From Acidobacteriaceae bacterium (GTDB taxonomy: Bacteria; Acidobacteriota; Terriglobia; Terriglobales; Acidobacteriaceae): a stretch of DNA of 17,849 nucleotides. Of the stretch, positions 1 to 7,537 are shown in pieces (within the stretch, counting starts at the first letter, position 1; each line of letters starts with the position of its first letter). Position numbers and translations under genes: made by a program. The DNA lies in assembly GCA_030040395.1 (NCBI GenBank), contig JASHTU010000488.1, positions 1 through 17,849 on the forward strand, given 5' to 3'. A model generated the notes under the pieces. That model had not been told where the DNA came from, did not search any database, and was given only the letters and a program-made list of their open reading frames with translations.

Positions 1-1
1 G

Positions 2-793
2 GCCTCGGCTGAGGCGCTGCTGAATGCCTATAGCGGCTACTTGACGCCAATGGAGGCCAAGCTGCCGCAGCTTTTCGGGCGGCTGCCGAAGGCGCCGTTT
101 GAAGTGCTGCCGGTTCCTGATTACCTGGAGAAGACGGCGCCGCCGGCCTACTATGAGGCAGGCACGCCCGACGGCAGCCGACCGGGGCGTTTGCGCATCG
201 ACACCTACAACGCGACCGAGCGCAATCTCTACGCGGTCGAGTCCATTGCCTATCACGAGGGCCTTCCCGGGCACCATCTGCAAATTTCCATCGCACAGGA
301 GCTCGAAGGCATTCCCGAGTTCCGCAAATACACCATGTATACGGCCTACACGGAGGGTTGGGGCCTCTACGCCGAGCAGTTGGGCAAGGACGTGGGCTTT
401 TACCAGGATCCGTACTCCGATTACGGGCGGCTCGAGGCCGACATCTGGCGCGCCATCCGCCTGGTGGTGGATACGGGCGTTCATTCCCAGCACTGGACTC
501 GCGAGCAGATGGTCCAGTATTTCCACGATCACTCGAATATCGACGAAACCAGCATCCAGGCCGAGGTTGATCGCTACATCGCGTGGCCGGGCCAGGCGCT
601 GGCCTACAAAATCGGTCAATTGAAGATTCTGGAACTGCGGGCGAAGGCGGAGAAGGCGCTCGGACCCAAATTCGACCTGCGCGCCTTTCACGACGAGGTG
701 CTGGATTCGGGAGCCCTGCCGCTCGATGTGCTGGAGACGCGCGTCGACGCCTGGATCGCCGGCCAGCAAGCTGCTCCCGCTTCTGCGCATTGA
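2..793 (+). CDS. DUF885 family metallopeptidase-like protein, C-terminal part (5' end outside window)
   Basis: The frame is open from base 2, so the gene begins left of the window; the ATG at 41 is internal. The HEGLPGHH motif (His codon at 254-256) followed by EGWGLYAEQL about 30 residues later is the hallmark of the DUF885 family. These proteins resemble zinc peptidases: the HExxxGHH-like helix plus the downstream Glu would form the metal site. The tail, with TRVDAWIAGQ near the end, is the normal family C-terminus, so the 3' end is intact. Many DUF885 proteins are exported, but the N-terminus is not visible here. Substrate unknown. The stop codon TGA overlaps the -35 element of the next gene's promoter. 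Family assignment is firm; peptidase activity is inferred from the motif. Confidence 0.9.
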   Translation, partial: ASAEALLNAYSGYLTPMEAKLPQLFGRLPKAPFEVLPVPDYLEKTAPPAYYEAGTPDGSRPGRLRIDTYNATERNLYAVESIAYHEGLPGHHLQISIAQELEGIPEFRKYTMYTAYTEGWGLYAEQLGKDVGFYQDPYSDYGRLEADIWRAIRLVVDTGVHSQHWTREQMVQYFHDHSNIDETSIQAEVDRYIAWPGQALAYKIGQLKILELRAKAEKALGPKFDLRAFHDEVLDSGALPLDVLETRVDAWIAGQQAAPASAH

Positions 794-817
794 CAAGCAA
801 ATTTGCCGCGATAAGAT
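790..817 (+). promoter_or_regulatory. Sigma70-type promoter for the secreted protein gene at 934
   Basis: A perfect -35 hexamer TTGACA lies at 790-795, followed by a 16-nt spacer and TAAGAT at 812-817 (4 of 6 matches to TATAAT). It would start transcription near 824, giving a leader of about 110 nt before the ATG at 934. The -35 overlaps the TGA stop (791-793) of the DUF885 gene, so the downstream gene can be expressed on its own. Confidence 0.5.
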
Positions 818-933
818 ACAAGGTCAAACTGTCACCGGGCCTGTTATTCTTTCCACGTCCCGGTCCAAACCTTCTGGCGGATGGTTGTATTTCAACTGCT
901 GACGCGCATTGTGCGGCGGCTGGAGGCATTGTT

Positions 934-2112
934 ATGAAGCGGCTTTTCTCTCTGGCGCTGTTTCTGTGTGTTTTTACAGGCGGCCTTTACGCGCAGGCCG
1001 TTGGCGCCACGGTTTGCGATGTCTTGAAGAACCCCAAAGCCTTTGACGGCAAGATCGTGAGCATCAAGGGCACGGTGGTGGCCGGTTTCGACCAGTTTGT
1101 GTTGACCGGTGGCGACTGTGGCCAGGACGTGAATGCAATCTGGCTTTCGTATCCCGAAGGAGCGAAGGTCAAATCTGGCCCGCTCGCCATGCTGCAGCTT
1201 GAGCCGGCGCATAATTTTGCCGGCCCGGCTTCCACCGAGACGCGAACGCCCGTAACCCTGGAAAAGGATAAGGAATTCAAGAAATTCGATTCCCTGCTCT
1301 CGCAATATCACTCCAAGGGAACCGGCCTGTGTCCGGGATGCCCGCGCTACCATGTGCAGGCGACGCTGGTGGGCCGCGTGGACGGCGTGGCCAACGCCGG
1401 GCTCAGCCGCAACGGCGACGGCAAGATCGTGGGCCTGGGCGGCTTTGGCAACATGAACGTCTATCGGGCCCGGCTCGTCATCCAATCCGTGGCCGACGTG
1501 ACGCCCCAGGAGATGGATTACTCGAAGAGCGACGCGATTGTCGAAAAGGGCGGGGATAACGGCCAGGGGGATCAGGAATCCAACCCCGCTCCGGGCGGTC
1601 CAATGGGGTCCAGCGATCCTCTCTCCGCCGCCGTGAAGGCGGCTGCCGGTCTTCAGGCCAGCCAGGTGACCACGCAGATCAAGAATGTGCTGACGTTGTT
1701 CCCAAAAGGAAAACAGCAGAACGGCGTCATCGTCGGCTATGGCGTAGTGAACGAAGTTTCGACCGCCAGCGCGCCGAGCGCCCTGGACACACCCGATGGC
1801 GTCCTCTACATTTGCACCTTCAACCGCGACCGGCTCGGCGACGCCTTGAGCATGGCGCTCGTGCATCTCGGCCAGCATATCTCCGACCTGCGGACCGCGC
1901 CCGCCGACAGCGGAAACGCCCCGCCCTACATCATGGAAAACAATGCGTGGGTGGTTTCCGCCTACGTCGCTGTCGCCGAGGGCGTTCGCTATCTCACCAT
2001 GCCCGGCGGCTACCTGTTGTGGAATCCCGCCTGGACGAATGCGGACCGCAGCGACAATATGAAGACGGCGCTGGATAGCTATCTTTCACAGGAAGAGCAC
2101 CTCAGCCAGTGA
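934..2112 (+). CDS. Exported protein of unknown function
   Basis: 392 aa. The frame is open from 583, but the start is taken at ATG 934: GGAGG at 922-926 sits 7 nt upstream and the protein then begins with a classical signal peptide (MKRLFSLALFLCVF..., small residues LYAQA near residue 22). The mature N-terminal part (about residues 28-160, from VCDVLKNPKAFDGKIVSIKG on) looks like a small beta-rich, OB-like domain with a Cys pair in GLCPGCPRY. A Gly/Pro/Ser-rich linker follows near residues 210-230. A second globular part (about 240-392) ends in a hydrophobic segment with MPGGYLLW. I do not recognise a named family. It is probably periplasmic or secreted. It is transcribed after the DUF885 gene but has its own promoter. 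Confidence 0.8.
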   Translation: MKRLFSLALFLCVFTGGLYAQAVGATVCDVLKNPKAFDGKIVSIKGTVVAGFDQFVLTGGDCGQDVNAIWLSYPEGAKVKSGPLAMLQLEPAHNFAGPASTETRTPVTLEKDKEFKKFDSLLSQYHSKGTGLCPGCPRYHVQATLVGRVDGVANAGLSRNGDGKIVGLGGFGNMNVYRARLVIQSVADVTPQEMDYSKSDAIVEKGGDNGQGDQESNPAPGGPMGSSDPLSAAVKAAAGLQASQVTTQIKNVLTLFPKGKQQNGVIVGYGVVNEVSTASAPSALDTPDGVLYICTFNRDRLGDALSMALVHLGQHISDLRTAPADSGNAPPYIMENNAWVVSAYVAVAEGVRYLTMPGGYLLWNPAWTNADRSDNMKTALDSYLSQEEHLSQ

Positions 2113-2155
2113 TCAGGTTTCCGGTGTCGGGATCAGGGAAGTGTCGGGATCCATG
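2113..2155. repeat. Short low-complexity tract of the GATCAGG/GTCGGG type
   Basis: The gap before proC holds reiterated GATCAGG and GTGTCGGGATC words. The 13-mer TCCGGTGTCGGGA at 2120-2132 recurs exactly at 12171-12183 inside the insert of the Hsp15 gene. The style matches the tract after proC and the one inside uvrC. Confidence 0.45.
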
Positions 2156-2234
2156 GCGCCGGGAGTCCGTGCGTCCGGCGGCGCGCGTATGCTGAAAGCA
2201 GCATTACGATTTCTTCTTGGGAACAGGAAACAAG

Positions 2235-3089
2235 ATGGCGGAAATAGCCGTTGAGGCCAACGAAACACCCGCACAGTTTCCCCACATCCGGACGGCCGTT
2301 CTCGGCGCGGGCAAAATGGGCGGCATACTGTTGCAGGCCTTCCTCAAGCAAAACCTCTTTGCCCCCGGGCAGATTCACGCCACCGTGGCCCACGAGGAGC
2401 GGGCGCTGGCGCTGAGCACGCAGTGGGGCGTAGACGTCAGCACCAACAACCTCGAGGCGGCCCGTCAGTCCGACCTCATCCTCATCGGCGTCAAGCCTTT
2501 CCAGGTTCCGGATTTGATCGCGGAAATCAAGCCCGCTCTGACGCCCGACAAGACCCTGGTTTCCTTTGCCGCGTCGGTGAAAACCCGCGCCATTGAGGAA
2601 GCGGCGGGTCTCGACATCGCCGTGATCCGGGCCATGCCCAATACCCCGTCGGCGCTGGGCGCGGGAGTGGCTGGCCTCTGCCGCGGACGCTTTGTCTCCG
2701 ACCCGCAGATGGTGCTCGCCCAGCGCATCTTTGAAACCGTTGGCCGCGCCGTGATTGTGGATGAAAAGCACATGGACGCCGTCACCGGCCTTTCGGCCTC
2801 CGGTCCGGCGTACCTCTACATCATCATCGAGGCCCTGGCCGAAGCCGGCGTCAAAGTCGGCTTGCCCCGCGACATCGCCACGCAGTTGGCCGCGCAGACC
2901 GCTTATGGCTCGGCCAAGATGGTGCTCGAGACCGGCTACCATCCCGCTCTGCTCAAGGACGCCGTAACCACCCCCGCCGGATGCACCATTGACGGCATCC
3001 TGGAGCTCGAGGAAGGCGGCCTGCGCGTGACGCTCATCAAAGCAGTCATGCGGGCCACCGAGCGCGCCCGGCAATTGGCGGCAGGGTGA
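2235..3089 (+). CDS. proC: Pyrroline-5-carboxylate reductase
   Basis: 284 aa, normal family length. It reduces 1-pyrroline-5-carboxylate to L-proline with NAD(P)H, the last step of proline synthesis, in the cytoplasm. The N-terminal Rossmann motif is AVLGAGKMGG (residues 21-30). The MPNTPSALGAGV segment and the C-terminal P5CR signature (SGPAYLYIIIEALAEAGV, then TTPAGCTIDGILELEEGG) are both present. An in-frame TTG at 2217 would add six residues. ATG 2235 is preferred because AGGA at 2225-2228 lies 6 nt upstream. TACGAT at 2205-2210 could serve as a -10. Low-complexity repeats flank the gene on both sides. Nothing in the coding sequence looks damaged. Confidence 0.96.
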   Translation: MAEIAVEANETPAQFPHIRTAVLGAGKMGGILLQAFLKQNLFAPGQIHATVAHEERALALSTQWGVDVSTNNLEAARQSDLILIGVKPFQVPDLIAEIKPALTPDKTLVSFAASVKTRAIEEAAGLDIAVIRAMPNTPSALGAGVAGLCRGRFVSDPQMVLAQRIFETVGRAVIVDEKHMDAVTGLSASGPAYLYIIIEALAEAGVKVGLPRDIATQLAAQTAYGSAKMVLETGYHPALLKDAVTTPAGCTIDGILELEEGGLRVTLIKAVMRATERARQLAAG

Positions 3090-3092
3090 AGG

Positions 3093-3200
3093 ACAGGGGT
3101 CAGTGATCAGGGGTCAGGGGTCAGTGATCGGCGGTCAGGGGTCAGGGGTCGGTGGCTGGTGGGTTGCCGGGTCAGGACTGAGGACTGCGAACTCTGAACT
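3093..3200. repeat. Intergenic low-complexity repeat tract (GGGGTCAG/GATCAG units)
   Basis: This stretch is built from irregular copies of GGGGTCAG, TGATCAG and GGACTGAG. The same vocabulary, on the opposite strand, makes up the tract inside uvrC at 17571-17690. Units are variable in length and order, so it is not a simple tandem array or a CRISPR. It begins just after the proC stop and runs toward the acyltransferase gene. Confidence 0.75.
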
Positions 3201-3250
3201 GTAGGTGACGTACGCTGCGCGCTGCACAACGCCGGGCTTCGGCCGAGACT

Positions 3251-4366
3251 TTGGTCAAGGACGAAGAGCGCCGGGACGAAGAGCGCTGGGACGAGGAGCG
3301 CAAGCTTACGACGGTCTCTGTCCGGCGGCCTGATTGGCTGCCCGCCTACATTCCTGAGTTGCAGGGGCTGCGTGGCATTGCCGTTCTGGCCGTGGTGTTC
3401 TATCACTGCGCTTCGCGCCTGGCGGGCGCGTGGATTCACTCCGCTGCCTTGTGGGGCTGGGCGGGGGTCAATCTCTTTTTCGTGCTCTCCGGCTTCCTGA
3501 TCACCTCCATTCTGCTCGAGTCGCGGTCCAGGCCGCATTATTTTCGCAACTTCTATGCGCGGCGCGTGCTTCGCATCTGGCCCATGTACGTGCTGTTGCT
3601 GGTGGTGGTCTATCTTGAGGCGCCGTGGTTCATTGGGCCGAGCATTGCGGTTGCCGTGAAGACCGCCCCCTGGCTGGCTTACATCTTCTTTGTCCAGAAC
3701 CTATTCCACCTGACGCTGCCGCCGGCAATGGGACCCACCTGGTCGCTGGCGATCGAAGAGCAATATTACTTTCTCTGGGCGCCTATGGTGCGCCTGCTGA
3801 AGCGGCCGCGGATGCTGGCGCTGGTTCTGACCGCGGCGCTGGTTGCCTCGCCCGCCCTGCGGTTCTCGAACTTCGCCTGGATGACGCCGACCCATACGCT
3901 GATTCACTTGGACGGCATTGCCTGGGGCAGCCTGTTGGCGCTGGGGCTGCACACGCTGCAGCTCAGCCGGCGCGCCTGGCTGCTTCTGGGCCTCGGCGGC
4001 CTCGTTGCGGGCATTTGGGCCGCCGCAACCGTGGCGGGAGGGACGGCGTTTCTCGATTCCGCCCTGGGCGTGGGCTTTGCCGGAGCGGTGTTGGCCTCGA
4101 TTGCCTCAACGGGCGCACGCAACCCGCTGAACGCCATGCTGCGGCGCGGGCCGCTGGCCTATTACGGCCGCATCAGCTACGGGCTCTACATGACCCACAT
4201 CTCGGTTTTCATCTTTTTCGGCTGGTTCGACCTGCACATGAACCCCTACGGCGCCGCCGGCAATTGGGCTATTGTCGTTTTCAGACTGGCGATGACCACA
4301 GTAGTCGCCACCGTGCTGTGGTACGGCTTTGAGTCGCAGATTCTCAAACTGAAACGGCATTTCTAG
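3251..4366 (+). CDS. Acyltransferase 3 family membrane protein (OafA/YrhL type)
   Basis: 371 aa, typical length. This family moves acyl groups (often acetyl) onto cell-surface sugars such as O-antigen, exopolysaccharide or peptidoglycan from within the inner membrane. Family motifs: IPELQGLRGIAVLAVVFYH near residue 34 with the essential His, RRVLRIWPMYVL, and WSLAIEEQYYFLW. Hydrophobic segments along the rest fit about ten membrane helices. The start is uncertain. TTG 3251 is the first usable codon after a stop at 3206-3208, with no clear ribosome binding site, and residues 4-18 come from a 15-bp tandem repeat. Substrate cannot be told from sequence; no polysaccharide genes lie nearby. Confidence 0.9.
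   Translation: MVKDEERRDEERWDEERKLTTVSVRRPDWLPAYIPELQGLRGIAVLAVVFYHCASRLAGAWIHSAALWGWAGVNLFFVLSGFLITSILLESRSRPHYFRNFYARRVLRIWPMYVLLLVVVYLEAPWFIGPSIAVAVKTAPWLAYIFFVQNLFHLTLPPAMGPTWSLAIEEQYYFLWAPMVRLLKRPRMLALVLTAALVASPALRFSNFAWMTPTHTLIHLDGIAWGSLLALGLHTLQLSRRAWLLLGLGGLVAGIWAAATVAGGTAFLDSALGVGFAGAVLASIASTGARNPLNAMLRRGPLAYYGRISYGLYMTHISVFIFFGWFDLHMNPYGAAGNWAIVVFRLAMTTVVATVLWYGFESQILKLKRHF
3260..3304 (+). repeat. 15-bp tandem repeat, three copies, at the acyltransferase N-terminus
   Basis: Three adjacent near-identical 15-mers begin at 3260, 3275 and 3290 (GACGAAGAGCGCCGG with one to three changes). They encode DEERR-DEERW-DEERK before the first conserved motif. This may be non-conserved repeat DNA recruited as an N-terminal extension. 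Confidence 0.85.
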
Positions 4367-4409
4367 AGCGCGAGGTGGGCCGCGGACGGGCCCGGGCTTG
4401 GCGGCATGC

Positions 4410-4415
4410 GACAAT
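4410..4415 (+). promoter_or_regulatory. Candidate -10 element of a leaderless transcript
   Basis: GACAAT ends 8 nt before ATG 4424. No good -35 or Shine-Dalgarno is visible. The same hexamer-to-ATG arrangement recurs at four other genes in the window. Confidence 0.3.
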
Positions 4416-4423
4416 CCAGAGCG

Positions 4424-4951
4424 ATGGCCAATGTGCGCAAAGCGGTGATCGTGCGCAAGTTCTCGCGGGACTGGTGCGCAGGGTACGTGGATGCGGGATT
4501 TGGCCAAAACCCCGCAGAGCTCGAACTTCTCGACCTTACCGGCAAAATCCTGCGCATTGGCTGGGATCAGGTGAAGTGGGTGTGCTACGTGCGCTCCCAC
4601 GCTATCGACCCGGCCAACCCGGAGCGGCTGCTGCACAAGCGTTTTTCCACGCGGCCACGCACTGCCGGGGTGTGGCTGCGGATGACGCTTACCGACGGAG
4701 ATGAGTTGGAGGGACTGGCGGCCAACGATCTTACCTTGGTCTCCGGTCCCGGCCTGCTGCTCACACCGCCCGATACGCGCTCCAACACGCAGCGCATCTA
4801 TGTTCCGCGACAAGCGATCCAAAAGCTGGAATTGGTGAGTCTCATCGGCGCCTCCGGACCCCGGCGGGCCGCTGCCACCAGCCGCGCGGTCGCGCAACCG
4901 GAGCTCTTTCCGTCCCAAGCGGAGGAGGACGAAAAGCCTTTGGCCCCATGA
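4424..4951 (+). CDS. Hypothetical protein, two beta-rich repeats (DUF6982-like)
   Basis: 175 aa from ATG 4424; ATG 4406 in the same frame would add six residues. The later start is chosen because it puts RKAVIVRKF near the N-terminus and lies 8 nt after a GACAAT hexamer. The chain holds two similar units. The first (residues 4-58) runs from KAVIVRKF to VKWVCYVRSH. The second (75-145) has GVWLRMTLTDGDELEGL, then RIYVPRQAIQKLELV. Each reads as an altered-ligand beta barrel in which 'K/R-V...DG...G' strands lead to a V-V/F-Y/F-V-R strand. From memory this resembles acidobacterial DUF6982 proteins; the match is unconfirmed. The C-terminal 30 residues look disordered. No function is known; it is probably cytoplasmic. 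Confidence 0.8.
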   Translation: MANVRKAVIVRKFSRDWCAGYVDAGFGQNPAELELLDLTGKILRIGWDQVKWVCYVRSHAIDPANPERLLHKRFSTRPRTAGVWLRMTLTDGDELEGLAANDLTLVSGPGLLLTPPDTRSNTQRIYVPRQAIQKLELVSLIGASGPRRAAATSRAVAQPELFPSQAEEDEKPLAP

Positions 4952-5105
4952 TGAAGCGCAGCGGGCAGGTTCAAAAGAGCGAAATCGGAGGCGGCGGAGG
5001 ATAGGCGTGAACTGCGCCCCTGGACGTACAATCAAACGGCGTTAGAGTCGATGCAAATTCGGCGAAGGGAGAACGCACATCTCCCGGTGGATGCGCAGCC
5101 AAGGA

Positions 5106-5111
5106 TATAAT
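5106..5111 (+). promoter_or_regulatory. Consensus -10 hexamer TATAAT of larE, probably leaderless
   Basis: A perfect TATAAT lies 7 nt before the larE ATG (5119), which places the expected transcription start at the ATG itself. No -35 match at 16-18 nt spacing is seen. Confidence 0.5.
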
Positions 5112-5118
5112 CGGTCTC

Positions 5119-6009
5119 ATGGCGAATGCCGCGGAGCGGAACCTTCATGAAACTGGAGCGGATCGCGAAGCCTGCGATGCGGAGGCGGGGGTCAAGCTGC
5201 GCTCGCTTGAATCGCGCTTGGGCCAGCTCGGCAGCGTGATGGTCGCCTATTCCGGAGGTGTCGATTCGGCGTTTCTTGCCGCCACGGCGCACCGCGTCCT
5301 GGGTGCGCGCATGTTGGCCGTGCTGGCCGACTCTCCGTCGCTGGCGCGCCGCGACCTGGATCAGGCTTGCGCCTTTGCCCGCTCCATCGGAATGCCCCTG
5401 CGCGTGGTGGCTACCGAAGAGCTGGAGCGGCCCGAGTACGCGCGCAACGACGCCGACCGATGTTTCCACTGCAAGGACGAACTGTTCAACGTGATGGCCG
5501 CGCTGGGCGCCGAGCTGGGCTTTGAGCGCATTGCCTATGGCATGAACGCGGACGACACGCGGGACTACCGTCCTGGCCAGCGCGCCGCACAGGACCATGC
5601 CGTGCTGGCGCCGCTCGCCGAAGCGGGCCTGACCAAGCAGGACGTCCGCGCCCTGGCAAAAGCCGCAGGCTACCCGGTTTGGGACCGGCCGGCGGCCCCG
5701 TGCCTTTCCTCGCGCGTCGAATACGGTCGCGAAGTGACGCGCGAGGTGCTCGCCCAGGTGGAACAAGCCGAGGAGAGCCTGCGCCAGTTGGGCTTCCGCG
5801 AGCTGCGGGTGCGCCACCATGGCGAGTTGGCCCGCGTGGAAATTGCCCGCCACGAGCTGCCCCGCGCGCTTTCGATGGAAATGCTGGACGCTATTACCGC
5901 GGCTCTTAAGCAGGCCGGCTTCCAATACATCACGCTCGACTGCACAGGCTTCCGTTCCGGCTCCATGAACGCGCTTCTCTCCGCCGAAACCCTCGCCCGC
6001 CGCAGTTGA
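5119..6009 (+). CDS. larE: ATP-dependent sulfur transferase LarE of nickel-pincer cofactor synthesis
   Basis: 296 aa, usual length. LarE adenylates the carboxylates of the pyridinium biscarboxylate made by LarB and converts them to thiocarboxylates for nickel binding. The PP-loop SGGVDS is at residues 45-50, followed by LADSPSLARRDLDQA, DYRPGQRAA, and TLDCTGFRSGSMN near the C-terminus. The sulfur-donating Cys of the lactobacillar enzyme corresponds to Cys195 in PAAPCLSSR. In addition RCFHCKD supplies Cys115 and Cys118, where the single-Cys Lactobacillus enzyme has (as I recall it) W-Y-Y-A. That makes three active-site cysteines, as in the iron-sulfur type LarE described from Thermotoga maritima. 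Start ATG 5119 has no Shine-Dalgarno but follows TATAAT. larC and larB follow on the same strand. Confidence 0.93.
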   Translation: MANAAERNLHETGADREACDAEAGVKLRSLESRLGQLGSVMVAYSGGVDSAFLAATAHRVLGARMLAVLADSPSLARRDLDQACAFARSIGMPLRVVATEELERPEYARNDADRCFHCKDELFNVMAALGAELGFERIAYGMNADDTRDYRPGQRAAQDHAVLAPLAEAGLTKQDVRALAKAAGYPVWDRPAAPCLSSRVEYGREVTREVLAQVEQAEESLRQLGFRELRVRHHGELARVEIARHELPRALSMEMLDAITAALKQAGFQYITLDCTGFRSGSMNALLSAETLARRS

Positions 6010-6082
6010 GTCTCCGCATCGACCGTCTCTCAATACGAGGGATCGCGACGAGGGAGCGCGATGCCTGCCCTCGCGGGGCATT

Positions 6083-6088
6083 TAGAAT
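6083..6088 (+). promoter_or_regulatory. Candidate -10 hexamer TAGAAT of larC
   Basis: TAGAAT ends 9 nt before ATG 6098, giving a predicted leader of about 0-3 nt. There is no Shine-Dalgarno and no clear -35. It may give larCB its own transcript within the lar cluster. Confidence 0.35.
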
Positions 6089-6097
6089 CAAAACGCG

Positions 6098-7537
6098 ATG
6101 CGGATTGGCTATCTGGAATGTTTTTCGGGGATCAGCGGCGACATGCTGCTGGGGGCGCTGGTGGATGCCGGCGTTCCATTTGCACTTTTGGAAGAGACAG
6201 CCGCTGGGCTCGACATCGGGGCGCGGCTGGAGATGCGCAAAGTGAGCCGCGGCAGCCTGGCTGCAACCAAGGTGGATGTGCTGACTCCGGAGACGGAGGC
6301 GCACGGGCAGGATGGCAGCGCCGAAAATCACGGGCAGGATACACCGGCGGCCGGCGCCCATGAACATGCGCATGAGCGCCATGCCCATGATCCTCACAAA
6401 CATCCCCATGAGCACGAGCATGGCCAATCGCATGACCACGAGGATCCTCACGAGCATCCCCACGAACATCAGCACGCTCACGAACATGAGCCCCACGCGC
6501 ACGGGACCCACCGGTCGCTTTCCACGATTCTCTCCATCATCCGCGCCGCGCCTCTCGCGGGGCCAGTCAAGGACCGCGCCAGCCGCGCATTCCAGTTGCT
6601 GGGCGAAGCCGAGGCCGCCATTCACTCGATTCCCGTCGAGCAGGTCCACTTTCACGAAGTGGGTGCGGTGGACACCATCGTCGATATCGTTTGTACGGCA
6701 GCCGGATGCGAGTCTCTCGGCGTCGACCGCTGGATGTCGTCGCCTTTGAATGTCGGTAGCGGCACGGTGAAATGCCAGCATGGCACGTTGCCCGTCCCGG
6801 CTCCGGCCACGCTGGCGCTGCTTGGCGATGCGCCGGTTTACGCCGCCGGATTTCCCATGGAGCGCGTGACCCCTACCGGCGCCGCGCTTCTGCGCATGCT
6901 CGAGGTGAGCTACGGCGCGTTGCCAGCAATGCGCTTGCAGGCGCGCGGCTACGGCGCCGGGGGGCGGGACACGCCCGGCGAGCCGAACCTGCTGCGTTTG
7001 CTGGTGGGTGAAGAGACGGTAAGCGAGCCCGAAGCTGCGCCGGACGAGCCCGCCAGCGAGCCTGGGGCCGAGCCCATCGCCATCATCGAAACGGTGATTG
7101 ACGACTCGACCCCGCAATTGCTTGCCTACGTGAGCGAGCTATTGCTTGAAGCCGGCGCGTGGGATGTCTTTCGCGCCGCCGTGCAAATGAAAAAAGGGCG
7201 TACCGGCGTGCAGATCACGGTGCTCTGCAGCCCCGAGCGCGCGCCCGCGCTGCGTGACCTGCTGCTGCGCGAGACCACCACCATCGGCCTGCATTGGAGG
7301 GTTGAAAACAAAGTTGCGCTCAGGCGCGAGTTCGCCAAAATCGAAACCCCGTGGGGCATGGTGCGTATCAAGATCGCGCGCTGGCCCTCCGGGGCGGTCG
7401 CCAACGCGCAACCCGAGTTTGAGGATTGCCGTGCGCTCGCCCGCGCGCACCGGGCGCCCCTCAAACAGGTCATGCAGGAAGTAATGCGCCTTTATGCCGA
7501 AAAAGAAAAGGGAGCCGATGGATCGCTTGCGGATTGA
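6098..7537 (+). CDS. larC: Nickel insertion protein LarC (LarC1-LarC2 as one chain)
   Basis: 479 aa. LarC is the CTP-dependent cyclometallase that inserts nickel into the pincer nucleotide. The N-terminus MRIGYLECFSGISGDMLLGA is the family signature. VHFHEVGAVDTIVDIV (residues 183-198), VGSGTVKCQHGTLPVPAP and ERVTPTGAALLR follow. After an acidic/Ala/Pro linker (about 305-325), the LarC2 part runs from IAIIETVIDDSTPQLLAYV to the end, including AVQMKKGRTGVQITVLC. In Lactobacillus plantarum LarC2 is reached by a programmed frameshift; here the two parts are continuous. A His-rich loop (88-138) interrupts the first domain. The 88-nt gap to larE and the 20-nt overlap with larB suggest one operon, with an added start signal (TAGAAT) in front of larC. 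Confidence 0.95.
   Translation: MRIGYLECFSGISGDMLLGALVDAGVPFALLEETAAGLDIGARLEMRKVSRGSLAATKVDVLTPETEAHGQDGSAENHGQDTPAAGAHEHAHERHAHDPHKHPHEHEHGQSHDHEDPHEHPHEHQHAHEHEPHAHGTHRSLSTILSIIRAAPLAGPVKDRASRAFQLLGEAEAAIHSIPVEQVHFHEVGAVDTIVDIVCTAAGCESLGVDRWMSSPLNVGSGTVKCQHGTLPVPAPATLALLGDAPVYAAGFPMERVTPTGAALLRMLEVSYGALPAMRLQARGYGAGGRDTPGEPNLLRLLVGEETVSEPEAAPDEPASEPGAEPIAIIETVIDDSTPQLLAYVSELLLEAGAWDVFRAAVQMKKGRTGVQITVLCSPERAPALRDLLLRETTTIGLHWRVENKVALRREFAKIETPWGMVRIKIARWPSGAVANAQPEFEDCRALARAHRAPLKQVMQEVMRLYAEKEKGADGSLAD
6359..6511 (+). repeat. His-rich repetitive coding segment in larC
   Basis: Residues 88-138 of LarC contain 22 histidines in 51 positions, mostly as H-x-H with E, A, P or D between. The DNA is an irregular run of CAT/CAC-GAG words. 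Such loops are common and variable in LarC and in other nickel proteins such as HypB and SlyD, and probably hold nickel. Confidence 0.85.

Noticed and set aside
583..933. N-terminal extension of the secreted protein frame
   Set aside because: It overlaps the DUF885 gene in another frame; the signal peptide and ribosome site fix the start at 934.
892..1878. 328-aa minus-strand frame opposite the secreted protein gene
   Set aside because: It is antisense to a gene with a signal peptide and good ribosome site, and its composition (Arg, His, Gly-rich) is typical of a GC-rich shadow frame.
2133..3074. 313-aa minus-strand frame opposite proC
   Set aside because: proC is certain from its motifs; the antisense product matches nothing recognisable.
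3093..3200. CRISPR array
   Set aside because: Units are irregular in length and spacing, with no constant repeat or unique spacers.
5032..6081. 349-aa minus-strand frame opposite larE
   Set aside because: A shadow of a well-supported gene, without ribosome site or domain.
5930..7117. 395-aa minus-strand frame across larE and larC ends
   Set aside because: Antisense to the His-rich larC stretch, whose complement gives Met/Val runs that only mimic a membrane segment.
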